DNA of 64,000 nucleotides from Nocardioides sp. QY071 (lineage in GTDB: Bacteria; Actinomycetota; Actinomycetes; Propionibacteriales; Nocardioidaceae). A program made the position numbers and the translations under genes. The stretch's first letter is position 1, and each line of letters opens with the position of its first letter. This document shows, in pieces, positions 33,594 through 43,082 of the stretch. The DNA is taken from assembly GCF_029961765.1 (NCBI RefSeq), contig NZ_CP124682.1, positions 46,681 to 110,680 of the forward strand. The letters run 5' to 3'. The notes under the pieces were generated by a model. The model ran no database searches and was not told where the DNA came from. It saw only the letters and a program-made list of their open reading frames with translations.

Positions 33594-34789
33594 GCGGATA
33601 CTCCTTCTGCGGCGAGAATGTTCGTGATCAGCGCTCCGCGCCGTTCGATGAGCAGCGCTCGAAGCGCTGAGACCTTCTCCTGCATGCGGGCGATGCTGGC
33701 TGCTACCCCGTCGAGTTGGTCTCCGATCCGGCGCTGCTCCTCAAAGGGCGGCATCGGCACAGGCGTCATGTCGAGCGACGTCTTGGTGACCCGCTGGGCG
33801 TTCGGGCGGACCCCGGTGCCGATCGTGGCGAAATAGTCGATGTAGCGCGGACTCCGGAAGAGGTGGTGGACGTAGCGCGGGTAGAACCGCGGGGAGATGT
33901 CGAACGCCTTGTAGTCGGGACTGATGTACCCAGTCAGGGACGAGACACCGAGCCCACCATGGTTGAGCCACATCATGTTCGCCGCGAGCTGGTTCGGTCG
34001 CACCACGCGATAGTGCGAGACGTCTGCAGACGCCTGCTGGCCATCGGTCCTAGTGTTGACCTCGACCCCTCGGTACTCCGAGATCGAGAGCAGTGGACCT
34101 GGGGGATCGTCGCCGTTCCGCTCGGCGCTCTCGAAGAAGTCAAAGCCGAACTTCGTACGATCCCAGTGCTCCGGAATCCCATCCAGAGGCGAATGCGCGT
34201 CCTCGACATGCCGAGACTGGTCGTCGCTCAGACCGAAGACAGCCGCAGTGTCTGTGGTTCGTTGCTGGAGCGCATCGGCCAGCTCTTCGAGCGTCGCGAT
34301 CATGCGGTCGACCTTCTCCAGACTGTCGGCGATCTCGCGTTGCGTTTCGAGGTCCGGCAGGTGGACCCGCATGGTGTCGAGCATCTCCGGCTGGAGATCC
34401 CACTGGTTCGGACGAATGCCCTTCGAGATGCTTGCGTAGTACCGGACGTGGTGCATCGAGCGCAGCGTGTAGTGCAGGAAGCGCGGGTCGTCGTCCGTTT
34501 GCCGCTTGTAGACGAAGTACGCCGGGGAGACGATCCCGCGCAGCGACGACACGCCCAACGAACCCTGCCAGGTCTTCATCTTGTTCAGCACGAGATCCCC
34601 GGGTTCCACGAGCTGATAGGCGGCCAGGTCCTCGCCCGCGCGGTTCCAGTTGTCGGTCCGGTCCGACTTCCGGATGACGCCGTAGTCGCGATAGACCGAC
34701 AAGAGCTCCTCAGCCGGGAAGCCGACCTTCTTGTCGCGGCGGTACAGGGACCAAAAGGGGACCGACCGCCAGCCGGTGGCTGATTTCAT
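33590..34789 (-). CDS. hsdS: Type I restriction-modification specificity subunit
   Basis: The 399-residue protein shows the expected two target-recognition domains as an internal repeat: SLGVSSLRGIVSPAYFVYKR in the first half and GLGVSSLTGYISPDYKAFD in the second. Each is followed by a conserved helix (ETQREIADSLEKVDRMIATL and EEQRRIGDQLDGVAASIARM). I chose the ATG at 34789 because it overlaps the hsdM stop by four bases; an upstream extension is not protein-like. The target sequence cannot be read from the protein. Confidence 0.92.
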   Translation of the reverse strand: MKSATGWRSVPFWSLYRRDKKVGFPAEELLSVYRDYGVIRKSDRTDNWNRAGEDLAAYQLVEPGDLVLNKMKTWQGSLGVSSLRGIVSPAYFVYKRQTDDDPRFLHYTLRSMHHVRYYASISKGIRPNQWDLQPEMLDTMRVHLPDLETQREIADSLEKVDRMIATLEELADALQQRTTDTAAVFGLSDDQSRHVEDAHSPLDGIPEHWDRTKFGFDFFESAERNGDDPPGPLLSISEYRGVEVNTRTDGQQASADVSHYRVVRPNQLAANMMWLNHGGLGVSSLTGYISPDYKAFDISPRFYPRYVHHLFRSPRYIDYFATIGTGVRPNAQRVTKTSLDMTPVPMPPFEEQRRIGDQLDGVAASIARMQEKVSALRALLIERRGALITNILAAEGVSA

Positions 34790-36735
34790 GACTCGTGAAC
34801 CTCGGCAAACATGGCCGAAAGCTCGCCCATGATCCGTGACACATCGGCGTCGATCTCGGCGAGAGGGCGTGGCTGGGTCGGTACGTAGAAGAACCGCTTG
34901 AAGGCAATCTCGTTGCCATGCTTGGCCTTGGTTGCATCCCAGCAGGCGTCCGGTGCGAAAGGCAACACTTCGCCCTTCATGTGCTCGTCGACGTCCTCGG
35001 TCATCGGGATGCGCTCCGTGAGTTTCCAACCCTCAGCGATGACTGGTTTGCCTCGACGATCGACCGCCGGAGGCGCTGCCGGGTCGGCGCTGGCCATGGC
35101 AGCCATGACGGCGTCGACGAGCCCAACCGGGCTCTTGAGGCCCGCCGCCTTCGCCGCTGTGGCGAAGTTCTGGGGCAGGTCGTTCCACGGCGTGCCATCG
35201 AGCTGCCTGAGGACCTCGATGTGTCCGTCGGTGAAATCCTTGCGCCCCCGAAGCGTGTCGACGGCGTCGTCACGAAATCGGGCGGCCAGCCTCGCCTGCT
35301 TGAAGACCGGCACGTCGCGGAACATGAAGTCCTCGGGCGTCATTACGCGCGAGATCATGGGGTCTGCCTGATCGAACGCCTGGTACGCCTCAACGATCGT
35401 CTCCCGGTGTTGGCGCTCAATCTCACGTCGCTTCTCGCCCATGGGTCGGCGAAGTAGTGACCACTGGCCAGAGCCGTCGATCAGCTGGACCTTGCCCCTA
35501 CGCTCCTCGGGCTTGTTGGTGTCCAGGAACCAGACGTAGGTCGCGATGCCGGTGCCGTAGAACATGTCCGCGGGAAGAGCAACGATCGCGTCGATCAGGT
35601 CCTCCTCGAGCAGCCACTGTCGGATCGCGCTGGGACCCTTGTCCGCTGTGAACAGCGGCGAGGCGTTGGAGACGACGGCTGCTCGACCACCCTGGCCGTT
35701 TTTCGAGGCAGGGGACAGCTTCGAGGCGCAGTGGGCCAGGAACAGCATCTGACCGTCCGTGGTGCTGGGCAGGCCGTGGCTGAACCGCGAGCCCGGAACC
35801 TTCGCCTGGTCGCGGACGGACTTCTCGTCGGCCGACCAGTCGGTTCCGAAGGGTGGATTCGAGAGGACGTAGTCGAAGGTCTGTCCCTCGTAGAGGTCTT
35901 CGACCAGCGTGTTGCCCTGCTTGATCGCGTCCGGCCTTCCGCCCTGGATCAGCAGGTCGGCCTTGCCGAGGCCGAACGCCGAAGGCATCAGCTCCTGGCC
36001 GTACAGCGTGACGTCGATCTTGTCGTTCATCCGCCGCAGGGCCTCCTGCGCGACGAGCAACATGCCGCCGGATCCGGCGGTGGGGTCGTAGATCGAGCGG
36101 AGCGCGCTGTCGCCGGCGAGCGTCTCGTCGTCGTTGGTGATCAGAATGTCGACCATCAGCTTGATCGCGTCGCGGGGCGTGTAGAAGTTGCCGGCTGCCT
36201 TCCCCTTCTTGTTGAAGGCGCGGTACATGACGTCCTCGAAGACGTCGCCCATCGCGGTGTTCGGCAGACTGCCCGGCGACAGGTCCAGCACCGAGAAGTG
36301 CTTGACGACGGCGTGGAGGCGGTTCGAGTCGGCGAGGATCTTCGCGCGACGGTTGAAGTCGAAGGCGACCCAGATGTCGGCGATGTTGTTGGAGAAGCCG
36401 TCGATGTAGGACTTCAGCGACTTCGCCACGTTGTCGTCGACCGAGGCGATCGTCCTCAGGTCAAGGGGCGAGACGTTGTAGAAGCTGAGGCCGAACCGGT
36501 CCTTGACCGCGATGTCGATGAGGTGCGGCGGCATCTCCCCCAGCGAGGCGACGAACTTGGTGACCTCGTCCTTGGTGTCGGCCAGCATGCACTCGAGCCG
36601 GCGCAGCACGGTGAACGGCAGGATGAAGTCGCCGTAGTCCTCCTCGTCGACGACGTTGCGCAGGAACTTGTCCGCGGTGTCCCAGACGATACGTGCCGTC
36701 GTGGTGGTCGATGCCGCCGGTTGTGCCATGCTCAC
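34786..36735 (-). CDS. hsdM: Type I restriction-modification methyltransferase subunit
   Basis: The 649-residue N6-adenine methyltransferase has the SAM motif DPTAGSGGMLL preceded by NFYTPRDAIKLMVDIL, and the catalytic NPPF near 290. It starts at GTG 36735, with ATG 36729 as an alternative; AGGA lies four bases before the GTG. It heads an operon hsdM-hsdS-hsdR-XRE in which every pair of genes overlaps. The operon sits between the relaxase gene and accessory genes and may be a cargo module for plasmid maintenance or defence. Confidence 0.95.
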   Translation of the reverse strand: MSMAQPAASTTTTARIVWDTADKFLRNVVDEEDYGDFILPFTVLRRLECMLADTKDEVTKFVASLGEMPPHLIDIAVKDRFGLSFYNVSPLDLRTIASVDDNVAKSLKSYIDGFSNNIADIWVAFDFNRRAKILADSNRLHAVVKHFSVLDLSPGSLPNTAMGDVFEDVMYRAFNKKGKAAGNFYTPRDAIKLMVDILITNDDETLAGDSALRSIYDPTAGSGGMLLVAQEALRRMNDKIDVTLYGQELMPSAFGLGKADLLIQGGRPDAIKQGNTLVEDLYEGQTFDYVLSNPPFGTDWSADEKSVRDQAKVPGSRFSHGLPSTTDGQMLFLAHCASKLSPASKNGQGGRAAVVSNASPLFTADKGPSAIRQWLLEEDLIDAIVALPADMFYGTGIATYVWFLDTNKPEERRGKVQLIDGSGQWSLLRRPMGEKRREIERQHRETIVEAYQAFDQADPMISRVMTPEDFMFRDVPVFKQARLAARFRDDAVDTLRGRKDFTDGHIEVLRQLDGTPWNDLPQNFATAAKAAGLKSPVGLVDAVMAAMASADPAAPPAVDRRGKPVIAEGWKLTERIPMTEDVDEHMKGEVLPFAPDACWDATKAKHGNEIAFKRFFYVPTQPRPLAEIDADVSRIMGELSAMFAEVHES

Positions 36736-36758
36736 CCGTTCCTAGATCCCTGCGTTCG

Positions 36759-36796
36759 TGTATCAGGAACATTACACAGAGCGCTGTATCAGGAAC
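36759..36796. promoter_or_regulatory. 12-bp direct repeat upstream of hsdM
   Basis: TGTATCAGGAAC occurs at 36759-36770 and 36785-36796, one copy 26 bp after the other, in the hsdM upstream region. Between them is the near-palindrome ACAGAGCGCTGT. This looks like an operator pair and could be bound by the XRE protein encoded at the operon's end. Confidence 0.5.
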
Positions 36797-36858
36797 GTGG
36801 CATTTCGGAAATCCTTCGGGCACCTTGATTGGGCGGAGGAGTCGGTGCCCAAGGCTCT

Positions 36859-36877
36859 GACCGCCGCTCGGGCGGTC
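36859..36877. terminator. Hairpin after the relaxase gene
   Basis: GACCGCC, loop GCTCG, GGCGGTC. It lies just past the relaxase stop (read leftward) and before the hsdM promoter region. No T-run follows, so terminator strength is unclear. Confidence 0.4.
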
Positions 36878-36884
36878 GGGCAAA

Positions 36885-39800
36885 TCAGCGCCGAGGAGTG
36901 CCGCGCCGCGGCGGCCGCGAGCGGTCGACGTCCTGCCGGTCGCGCGCTGCTCCCTGCGACGTGGTCGGCGCCGGCGTGCCCTCGCCGGTGTCGATCGGGA
37001 GCTCGAGACGGGAAACGATCCGGTAGCGCAGATCGCGGGCGGGACTGTCGCCCAGCGGCTTCTCGGTGACGATCGCACGGGTGGCGGCACCGACGTCGTG
37101 ACCCTGCTCGTGGGCCTGCTGCAGCATCGCTGCGGTGGCCGGCCAGTCGCCCTGCTCGAGCAGGCGCGGGTCGAGCTCGAGGGCCAGCGGCGCCCACCGC
37201 TCGGCGGGCGTCTTGTTGGCCGCGGCCGCCAGGCGAGCGCGTACGTCGCTGCTCTTGTGCAGCTCGGCCAGAGCCGCCTTCCGCGGGTCGGCATCCCAGC
37301 TCTTGACCGCGTCGCGCAGGTCGCGGCGGGCCTGCAACTGGGACAGCTGAAGCCGTGCCCGCACCTGGTTGACGCCCGGCTCCCAGGCCCGGCTGGGACG
37401 GGCCGAGAGGATCCGCATGGCCGCCACGCGCGCCTGCTCGGGTGCGAGGTTGTCGAGCCGCTCGGTGAGGAGCTGGTCGCCGAGGGCACGGAAGGCGGGC
37501 TGCCCGCTGGCCACCGCGGCGGTGAGCGCGGCCGGACCACGCTGGGCCAGCAGGTCGGCTGGGTCCAGGCCGTCGGGGAACCGGGCGAAGCCGGGGTCCA
37601 GGCCGTGCGGAGTGAGCATCCAGAAGTCGCGCTCGGCCGCGACCTCGCCGGCCAAGTCGGCGTCGGTGGCCACGATCGGGTCACGCCCAACGGCGGCCAG
37701 CTGTGCCGCCTGCTCATCGGTCAGGGACGTGCCGAGCGGCGCCACGCCGAGGTAGAGGCCGGCGCTGGCGATCGTCACGGCGACGGCGTCCATCGGGCCC
37801 TCGACGATCACTGGGACGGCACCTTCGGCGAGCAGCTCGTCGACGACGCCGAACAACTGCGCACCCTTGTGGAAGAGCGGGGTGTCGGCGGTGTTGAGAT
37901 ACTTCGGTCCGGCCTTGTCGGCGTCGGTGAGGTCGGGTCGGCGGCGGCCGACGAAGCCGAGCACCTCGCCCTGGTGGATCACCGGGAACATCACGCGGTC
38001 ACGGAACCGGTCGATGAGGCGGCCGGTGCTGGCCTCGGTCGCCACCCCGGTGGCCAGCATCTCGGCGTCGCTAACGCCGCGGCCGCGGAGGTGGTCGACC
38101 AGGTTGGTCCACCCGGCCGGCGCCTGTCCGGGACGGAACCGAGCGTCGCCGGCGAGGTCGACCCCGAACCGGCCGGTGAGGTAGTCGCGGCCCCAGGAGT
38201 CGGTGAACCGGGCCTCGAAGAAGGCCTGGGTGAGCTCGTTGATCTCGACCATGCGCTCACGCGTGACGGGGGAGGAGTGCCACTCCTCGGCCCGCTGGTA
38301 CATGAGCCGGATGTCGGCCTCGGTGGGCTCCAGGCGGGTGCCGCCGAGGTCGCGGAGGTAGGCGGCCAGCGTGAGGTCCGGTTCGACGTACTGGTCCTCG
38401 TCGACGTCGACGACCAGGTCCTCCTCGAGCACGTCGACCAGGTGCTCGTCGACTACGTCGACGGGCGGATCGAGGTCCTCGGCCAGTGGCCACGGGGCGT
38501 CGTCGGGGTGGTCGACGAACGCCACGGGGTCGGGCTCGACGCCCTCCCACAGGTCTGCGGGCGGCTCGTCGAAGTGGACCTCGTGCGCGTGCTCGTCGGG
38601 GGCGGTCTCCATCGCGATCGAGGTCCGCCAGACCAACGCCTGGCACTCGTCGACGCCGTCCCAGCCGTCGCTGGGCATCGCTCGGCCGGCGCCCAGCAGG
38701 GCCTCGAGCTGCCAGCCGCGCTGCAGGCCGTGGTCGACGTTGGAGACCAGCGCCGGCCACCAGGTGCTGGCCTGGATGCTCGCGGCACGCTCGGGACCGA
38801 ACAGGTCCGCGAGTCGCGGCGCCCAGTCGGTGGTGACGCTCTCGCCGTGGGAGCCGTCGCCGATCTGCGCGGCGACTGCCGGCGTGAGCTGGCGGGCCAT
38901 GCGCCACCAGATCGCGGCCGCGGCGTGCTCGTCGGGGAGCGGGCCGGCCGGGTGGTCGGCAGCGGTGGCGGTGCGCAGCAGCTTGTGGGCGGTGACGCCG
39001 GCGCGCGACATCGCGGCCAGGCGCTCGGCCAGGAGCGGGGTGAACTCGTCGTCGCGGACCTGCGGGGCCAGCGTGTAGAGCAGCTGGCGCCATTCCTTGA
39101 GTGCCGGCGTGTGGTCTCCGGTGACGGCCCGGTTGAGGCGACGCTGGTAGGTGGAGGAGGCCTTCTGCAGCTGCGGAGCTCCGGTCGGTCGCCGGTCGTC
39201 GACGGGGACCTGCATGGCTGCGCGCCAGACCTCGACGTCGGCCACCGTGGATGCTTCGGGGCGGATGCCGTTCTGCGCCCACGCTGGCAGCGAGGTCTGC
39301 TCGGTGGCGCGGGTGTGGACCTGCTCGGCGAGCTGCTCGACCAGGTGTGCGCGCTGGGAGAGGTAGGCGCCCCAGTGCGGGTCCTCGGCCAGACGGGCGG
39401 GGATCCCGGGCATCCAGGGGAGCGGTCCGGCGCCCGCGTTGCGCAGGCCGGAGGCGTCCAGGCGCCAGTCGAGGACCGCTGCCCGGTCGCGCGCGCTCTC
39501 GAGCTCCCGGTCGCCGGCCGCGGCCCGGAGCGCTTCGACGGGGTTCTCCCCAGTGGCGCCCAGCAGGAGCAAGTGGGCGCGCAGGGTGGGCCAGGCGGCC
39601 TCATCCGACAGCCCTGGCGCCAGGGTCTCGACGGCGGTGTCCAGCGCGTCGACCATGTTGACCGTGGTGCCGTCGGCGCCGGTGATGGTCTCGTGGCGCA
39701 GCAGGTCCTCGGCGGCGACGTAGAGGCTGTCGAGGTAGCGCTGGGAGGCCTCACCGAGCCGGGTGGCCGGGTCGGCCTGCTCGCGGATCAGGCTCGTCGC

Positions 39801-42782
39801 GGACCGCTGGGCGTCGTCGCGGGCCAGCATCGACTCGAGGATGTCGGTCGGGGTGAGCGGCCGGACCAGGGTCGGGTGGATCACCGAGTGCGGGTCGCCG
39901 TCGCCGACGACCTCGAGGTAGACGTGGTTGGCGTGCGCGCCGCGGGTCATCATCGTGTAGAGCTGCTGGCGCGACTCGGCGCCGGTGGCCAGCCCGTGCA
40001 TCGTGTCGGCGGTGACGCCCTGCGCGGTGTGCACGGTGCACGCGTAGCCGAGCTCGGTGGAGCGGGCGACGTAGTCGGCCGGCAGGCGCACGGTGCGGCC
40101 GTGCTGGGTGTGCTGGACGGTCAGGTCGCCGCCGTCGTGGATCTCCAGGACGGTCCAGCGGTCGCCGTTCTTCACCCAGTCGGTGGCCGAGGTGCGCAGC
40201 CGGCGGTCGTTCTCGCGGGTGATGATCAGCTCGCCGATCGAGGCATCGTTTCCGTCGGCGAGCCGGCGGACCGGGCCACTGGCGGCGACGTCGGCGGGGT
40301 CGATCCCCTCGAGGCGGTGCGCGCGGGCCTGCTGGTTCAGCTCGCTGACCAGGTCGCGGGTGGGGGCGAGCATGATCGAGTCGAGCCCGGCGGCGCGGTC
40401 GGCCTGCCAGGCGGCGAAGACGTCCTCGGTCATGGTGGCCAGGTCGCCGACGTGAACCCGTTCGCGGTCGAGGTAGAAGCCGAGCGCCTCGGCCTTGCCC
40501 TCGCGCAGCGCGAGCGAGGCGGCGCCCTCGGCGGGGTCCTTGAACCGGACGAGCTCGGTGAGCTGCAGCGCCCCGTGGGTGGCGCGGATGTCGCGGAGCA
40601 CGCCGCCGGCGCCGATCGCGGAGAGCTGCTGGTCGTCGCCGATCAGCCGGACGCTGCCGCCGCGCTCGAGGATGTAGGAGACCGCCGCGTCCAGCGAGAG
40701 GGTGTCGGCCATGCCGGCCTCGTCGATGACCACGAGGGTGGAGGAGTCGATGCCGGCGACCCACTCCGGCATCGCGGCTCCGGTCTCGCGGGCCTGCTCG
40801 AGGGAGTGGGTGAGCTTGGCCAGGGTGTCGGTCTGGGTGTCGATCTGGGAGCGCAGAGCGTCGGCGGCCGCGGCTGAGGGGGCCAGGCCGATGATGGTGC
40901 CGCCGCCGTCGGCCCACGCGCTGGCCAGCGCTCGCATCGCGGTGGTCTTGCCCGATCCGGCCGGCGCGATCGCCAACTGGAGCCGGGCGCCCGAGGTGGC
41001 CATCTCCCGGACCAGGGTGGCCTGTCCGGCGTTGAGGGTGATGCCGTTGGCGGTCGACTCCAGCAGGGCCAGGTCGACCGAGGCGGCCTCGACGGCGTAC
41101 CCGTCGTGGCGGCCGGCGGCGTCGACCAGGCGCTGCTCGGCGGCCAGCACCTTGCTCGAGGTGAACAGGTCGGCCCCGGCCTGGGTGTAGACCGAGGAGC
41201 CGTCGGCGCGGCGCAGTTGGACCGGCTCGCTGATGGTGTCCCAGGGCCGAGCCATGCTCACCGAGTGGTCGTCGAGGACCTCGCTGACCAGCAGGTCGAC
41301 GACCTGGGAGACCTGGTTGGTGGGCACATTGGCGGCCCGGACCTGCCGCTGGGCCTCGGCGTAGACGTGCCAGTACTGCCAGGTGGACCGGCTGCCCTCC
41401 ATCGTCGCCACGATGCGGTCGGTGGTCTTGGCGAACCAAGCTGAGTCGGCCAGCGAGCGGGCCGCGCCCTTCGGGTTCAGCGCGCCGTGGACCATCTGCT
41501 TGACCCGCTGCGGGGTGCCCAGCACCTCGACCGCCTCGCGGTGCCACGCCTCGCGCTGCTCGGCCAGCGAGCGCGGCTCGTGCTTGGCCTCGCGGGTCTC
41601 CAGCGTCGCCTGCTGGGACAGCTGGATCGTCTCCACCGGGGTCGGGGGACGGCCATGGGTGGCCTGGAACGCGGCCGCGAGGACCTTGCGACGGTCCTCG
41701 ACGTTGAGCCGGCGCTTGGAGAAGCGGCGGTTGAGCTCGGGGTCGACGCCGACGATCTCGCGGATCGGCCGCTTGCGGGCGTCCTCGTTCGGGCGCTCGG
41801 CGAACTGGACGCCGAGGGCGTCGACCAGGTGCCGCTCGAGCGCGGTGTTGTAGGTCTCCGAGGCCGAGACGACCGCCTTGTGCAGCGGTCGCCCGTCGAT
41901 GGCCAGCCAGTTGCCGTCGAGGGTCTGGACCTTGTTCGCCACGGCGACGTGGGTGTGCAGGTCGGGGTCGCCGGCGCGGGAGTCGCGGTGGGTGAACGCG
42001 GTGGCGATCAGGCCGCGGACGTCGACCTGGCGTACGCCGTTGGTGCCCTGGCGGGTGAACAGGGCCTTGGACTCGATGAAGTCCAGGGCGTCCTTGATCG
42101 CCGCCTGGTGGGCTCGCTCGATCACCGCGGCGGTCTTCGGGTCGGAGATCGCCCACAGCACCGAGACGCTCTTGACCGGGGAGAAGGTCAGGTCGTAGCC
42201 GGCCACCGCGTTGGTCTTCGGGCGGGAGTGCTTGGCGATCGTGGCGGCAAGCTCGCGGGCGTCGGCCGGGTCGCGGCCGTGCTCGGCACGGAAGAACTCC
42301 GCGGCCACCTCGGTGCGGATCTTGGCCCGGTCGGCCGCGGGGACCGGCCAGTCGCCGGGCAGGCCGGCGGCCTCGTTGAGGGCCGCGATGCGCTTGGCGA
42401 CCTCGATCCGGAACGGGCTGACGTCGTTGTCGTAGACCTTGTACGGGGTGCCGAGGCGGACCGCGGTCTTGTAGTCGGCCTCGGTCGGGCGGCCGGCCTC
42501 GTCGCGGCCGATGCGCAGGTCCAGCTCCTTGGTGCGCTGGGTGGCCAGCGGGTGGTGTCCGGAGCCGAACAGGCTCTGCATGTGGTCGGCGGTGACGATG
42601 TCCCCGGCGTCGAGTCCCTCGATGCCCTCCATGCCCGATCCGAGCCACACGCCGGGGGTCTCGCCCTTCTCGGTGTAGTAGCTCGCCAGCCCGGTGTGGC
42701 CCTTGTCGGTGGCGTCCATCGCTGCGACCTGGCGGGTCAGGTAGTCGTACCCCGACCCGGCCGTCAGCTTGTGGAGGCTCAT
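36885..42782 (-). CDS. MobF relaxase-helicase with C-terminal TOPRIM/primase-like region
   Basis: The protein has 1965 residues when started at ATG 42782 (MSLHKLTAGSGYDYLTRQVA, the usual TrwC-type opening). The relaxase domain has the histidine triad H265, H276 and H278 (GDPDLHTHVAVANK). An SF1 helicase follows with Walker A 606-613 (APAGSGKT), DEAG near 687 and later VHTAQG. After an acidic spacer (near 1440-1465) a DnaG-like region spans about 1510-1760: FPVIHQGEVLGFVGRRRPD, KYLNT, the TOPRIM glutamate in VIVEGPMDAVAV and ATDADLAG, then DPADLL. It would nick at oriT, unwind, and possibly prime the complementary strand. An earlier GTG (42794) lies inside the bipartite motif and is less likely. 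Confidence 0.9.
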   Translation of the reverse strand: MSLHKLTAGSGYDYLTRQVAAMDATDKGHTGLASYYTEKGETPGVWLGSGMEGIEGLDAGDIVTADHMQSLFGSGHHPLATQRTKELDLRIGRDEAGRPTEADYKTAVRLGTPYKVYDNDVSPFRIEVAKRIAALNEAAGLPGDWPVPAADRAKIRTEVAAEFFRAEHGRDPADARELAATIAKHSRPKTNAVAGYDLTFSPVKSVSVLWAISDPKTAAVIERAHQAAIKDALDFIESKALFTRQGTNGVRQVDVRGLIATAFTHRDSRAGDPDLHTHVAVANKVQTLDGNWLAIDGRPLHKAVVSASETYNTALERHLVDALGVQFAERPNEDARKRPIREIVGVDPELNRRFSKRRLNVEDRRKVLAAAFQATHGRPPTPVETIQLSQQATLETREAKHEPRSLAEQREAWHREAVEVLGTPQRVKQMVHGALNPKGAARSLADSAWFAKTTDRIVATMEGSRSTWQYWHVYAEAQRQVRAANVPTNQVSQVVDLLVSEVLDDHSVSMARPWDTISEPVQLRRADGSSVYTQAGADLFTSSKVLAAEQRLVDAAGRHDGYAVEAASVDLALLESTANGITLNAGQATLVREMATSGARLQLAIAPAGSGKTTAMRALASAWADGGGTIIGLAPSAAAADALRSQIDTQTDTLAKLTHSLEQARETGAAMPEWVAGIDSSTLVVIDEAGMADTLSLDAAVSYILERGGSVRLIGDDQQLSAIGAGGVLRDIRATHGALQLTELVRFKDPAEGAASLALREGKAEALGFYLDRERVHVGDLATMTEDVFAAWQADRAAGLDSIMLAPTRDLVSELNQQARAHRLEGIDPADVAASGPVRRLADGNDASIGELIITRENDRRLRTSATDWVKNGDRWTVLEIHDGGDLTVQHTQHGRTVRLPADYVARSTELGYACTVHTAQGVTADTMHGLATGAESRQQLYTMMTRGAHANHVYLEVVGDGDPHSVIHPTLVRPLTPTDILESMLARDDAQRSATSLIREQADPATRLGEASQRYLDSLYVAAEDLLRHETITGADGTTVNMVDALDTAVETLAPGLSDEAAWPTLRAHLLLLGATGENPVEALRAAAGDRELESARDRAAVLDWRLDASGLRNAGAGPLPWMPGIPARLAEDPHWGAYLSQRAHLVEQLAEQVHTRATEQTSLPAWAQNGIRPEASTVADVEVWRAAMQVPVDDRRPTGAPQLQKASSTYQRRLNRAVTGDHTPALKEWRQLLYTLAPQVRDDEFTPLLAERLAAMSRAGVTAHKLLRTATAADHPAGPLPDEHAAAAIWWRMARQLTPAVAAQIGDGSHGESVTTDWAPRLADLFGPERAASIQASTWWPALVSNVDHGLQRGWQLEALLGAGRAMPSDGWDGVDECQALVWRTSIAMETAPDEHAHEVHFDEPPADLWEGVEPDPVAFVDHPDDAPWPLAEDLDPPVDVVDEHLVDVLEEDLVVDVDEDQYVEPDLTLAAYLRDLGGTRLEPTEADIRLMYQRAEEWHSSPVTRERMVEINELTQAFFEARFTDSWGRDYLTGRFGVDLAGDARFRPGQAPAGWTNLVDHLRGRGVSDAEMLATGVATEASTGRLIDRFRDRVMFPVIHQGEVLGFVGRRRPDLTDADKAGPKYLNTADTPLFHKGAQLFGVVDELLAEGAVPVIVEGPMDAVAVTIASAGLYLGVAPLGTSLTDEQAAQLAAVGRDPIVATDADLAGEVAAERDFWMLTPHGLDPGFARFPDGLDPADLLAQRGPAALTAAVASGQPAFRALGDQLLTERLDNLAPEQARVAAMRILSARPSRAWEPGVNQVRARLQLSQLQARRDLRDAVKSWDADPRKAALAELHKSSDVRARLAAAANKTPAERWAPLALELDPRLLEQGDWPATAAMLQQAHEQGHDVGAATRAIVTEKPLGDSPARDLRYRIVSRLELPIDTGEGTPAPTTSQGAARDRQDVDRSRPPRRGTPRR

Positions 42783-42789
42783 CGTCACG

Positions 42790-42824
42790 GTCACCTACGT
42801 GCGTGCGCGCGTGGCAGGCGATCA
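42790..42824 (-). promoter_or_regulatory. Bipartite motif copy 3 (relaxase)
   Basis: On the minus strand TGATCGC (42818-42824), 20 nt, TAGGTGAC (42790-42797). The relaxase ATG begins only seven bases after the motif, so if the second half is a -10-like element the message is leaderless or nearly so. Confidence 0.8.
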
Positions 42825-43013
42825 CTTTCGGCCGGATTTCTGGTGTGTTCTTTCTATTCGGCGAACCGAGAATGCAAGAGGTGTGTGGCACTTGGTCGGT
42901 CGCGGAAATCTGGGGGGACGCTGAGGGGCGTGGGTGACGGCTGGGGCGTCGGGTTCGGATCGGGCTGGCTGGATGGGTCGAGGGGAGCGGGTTTGAAGGT
43001 TTCTGGGGTTCGG
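42825..43013. other. Relaxase-proximal intergenic region, candidate oriT
   Basis: These 189 bases lie between two divergent bipartite motifs, one facing the relaxase and one facing the coiled-coil gene. They contain GAATAGAAAGAAC on the minus strand (42847-42859; repeated at 48223-48235), GATTTC/GAAATC arms about 70 bp apart, the G-run repeat GGGGGGACGCTGAGGGG (42912-42928; repeated at 6366-6382) and several GGTT(T)CTGGGGTTCGG-like short repeats. MobF origins commonly lie next to the relaxase gene, so oriT is an inference from place. A nic site was not identified. Confidence 0.4.
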
Positions 43014-43048
43014 TGATCGCTCGGGGACGGCGAAATGTCGTAGGTGAC
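43014..43048 (+). promoter_or_regulatory. Bipartite motif copy 4 (coiled-coil accessory gene)
   Basis: TGATCGC (43014-43020), 20 nt, TAGGTGAC (43041-43048), facing right. The next gene starts at 43083. Confidence 0.8.
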
Positions 43049-43082
43049 TGTCAGAGTCCATGTCGACACGAGTGAGGACCGG

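Noticed and set aside
36759..36796. CRISPR-like repeats upstream of hsdM
   Set aside because: Only two 12-bp copies with a 14-bp gap and no cas genes; an operator pair is the better reading.
37098..40877. A 1259-codon open frame on the plus strand opposite the relaxase
   Set aside because: It is the antisense shadow of a high-GC gene; its translation is Gly/Val/Arg-rich with no domains, while the minus strand has full relaxase and helicase motifs.
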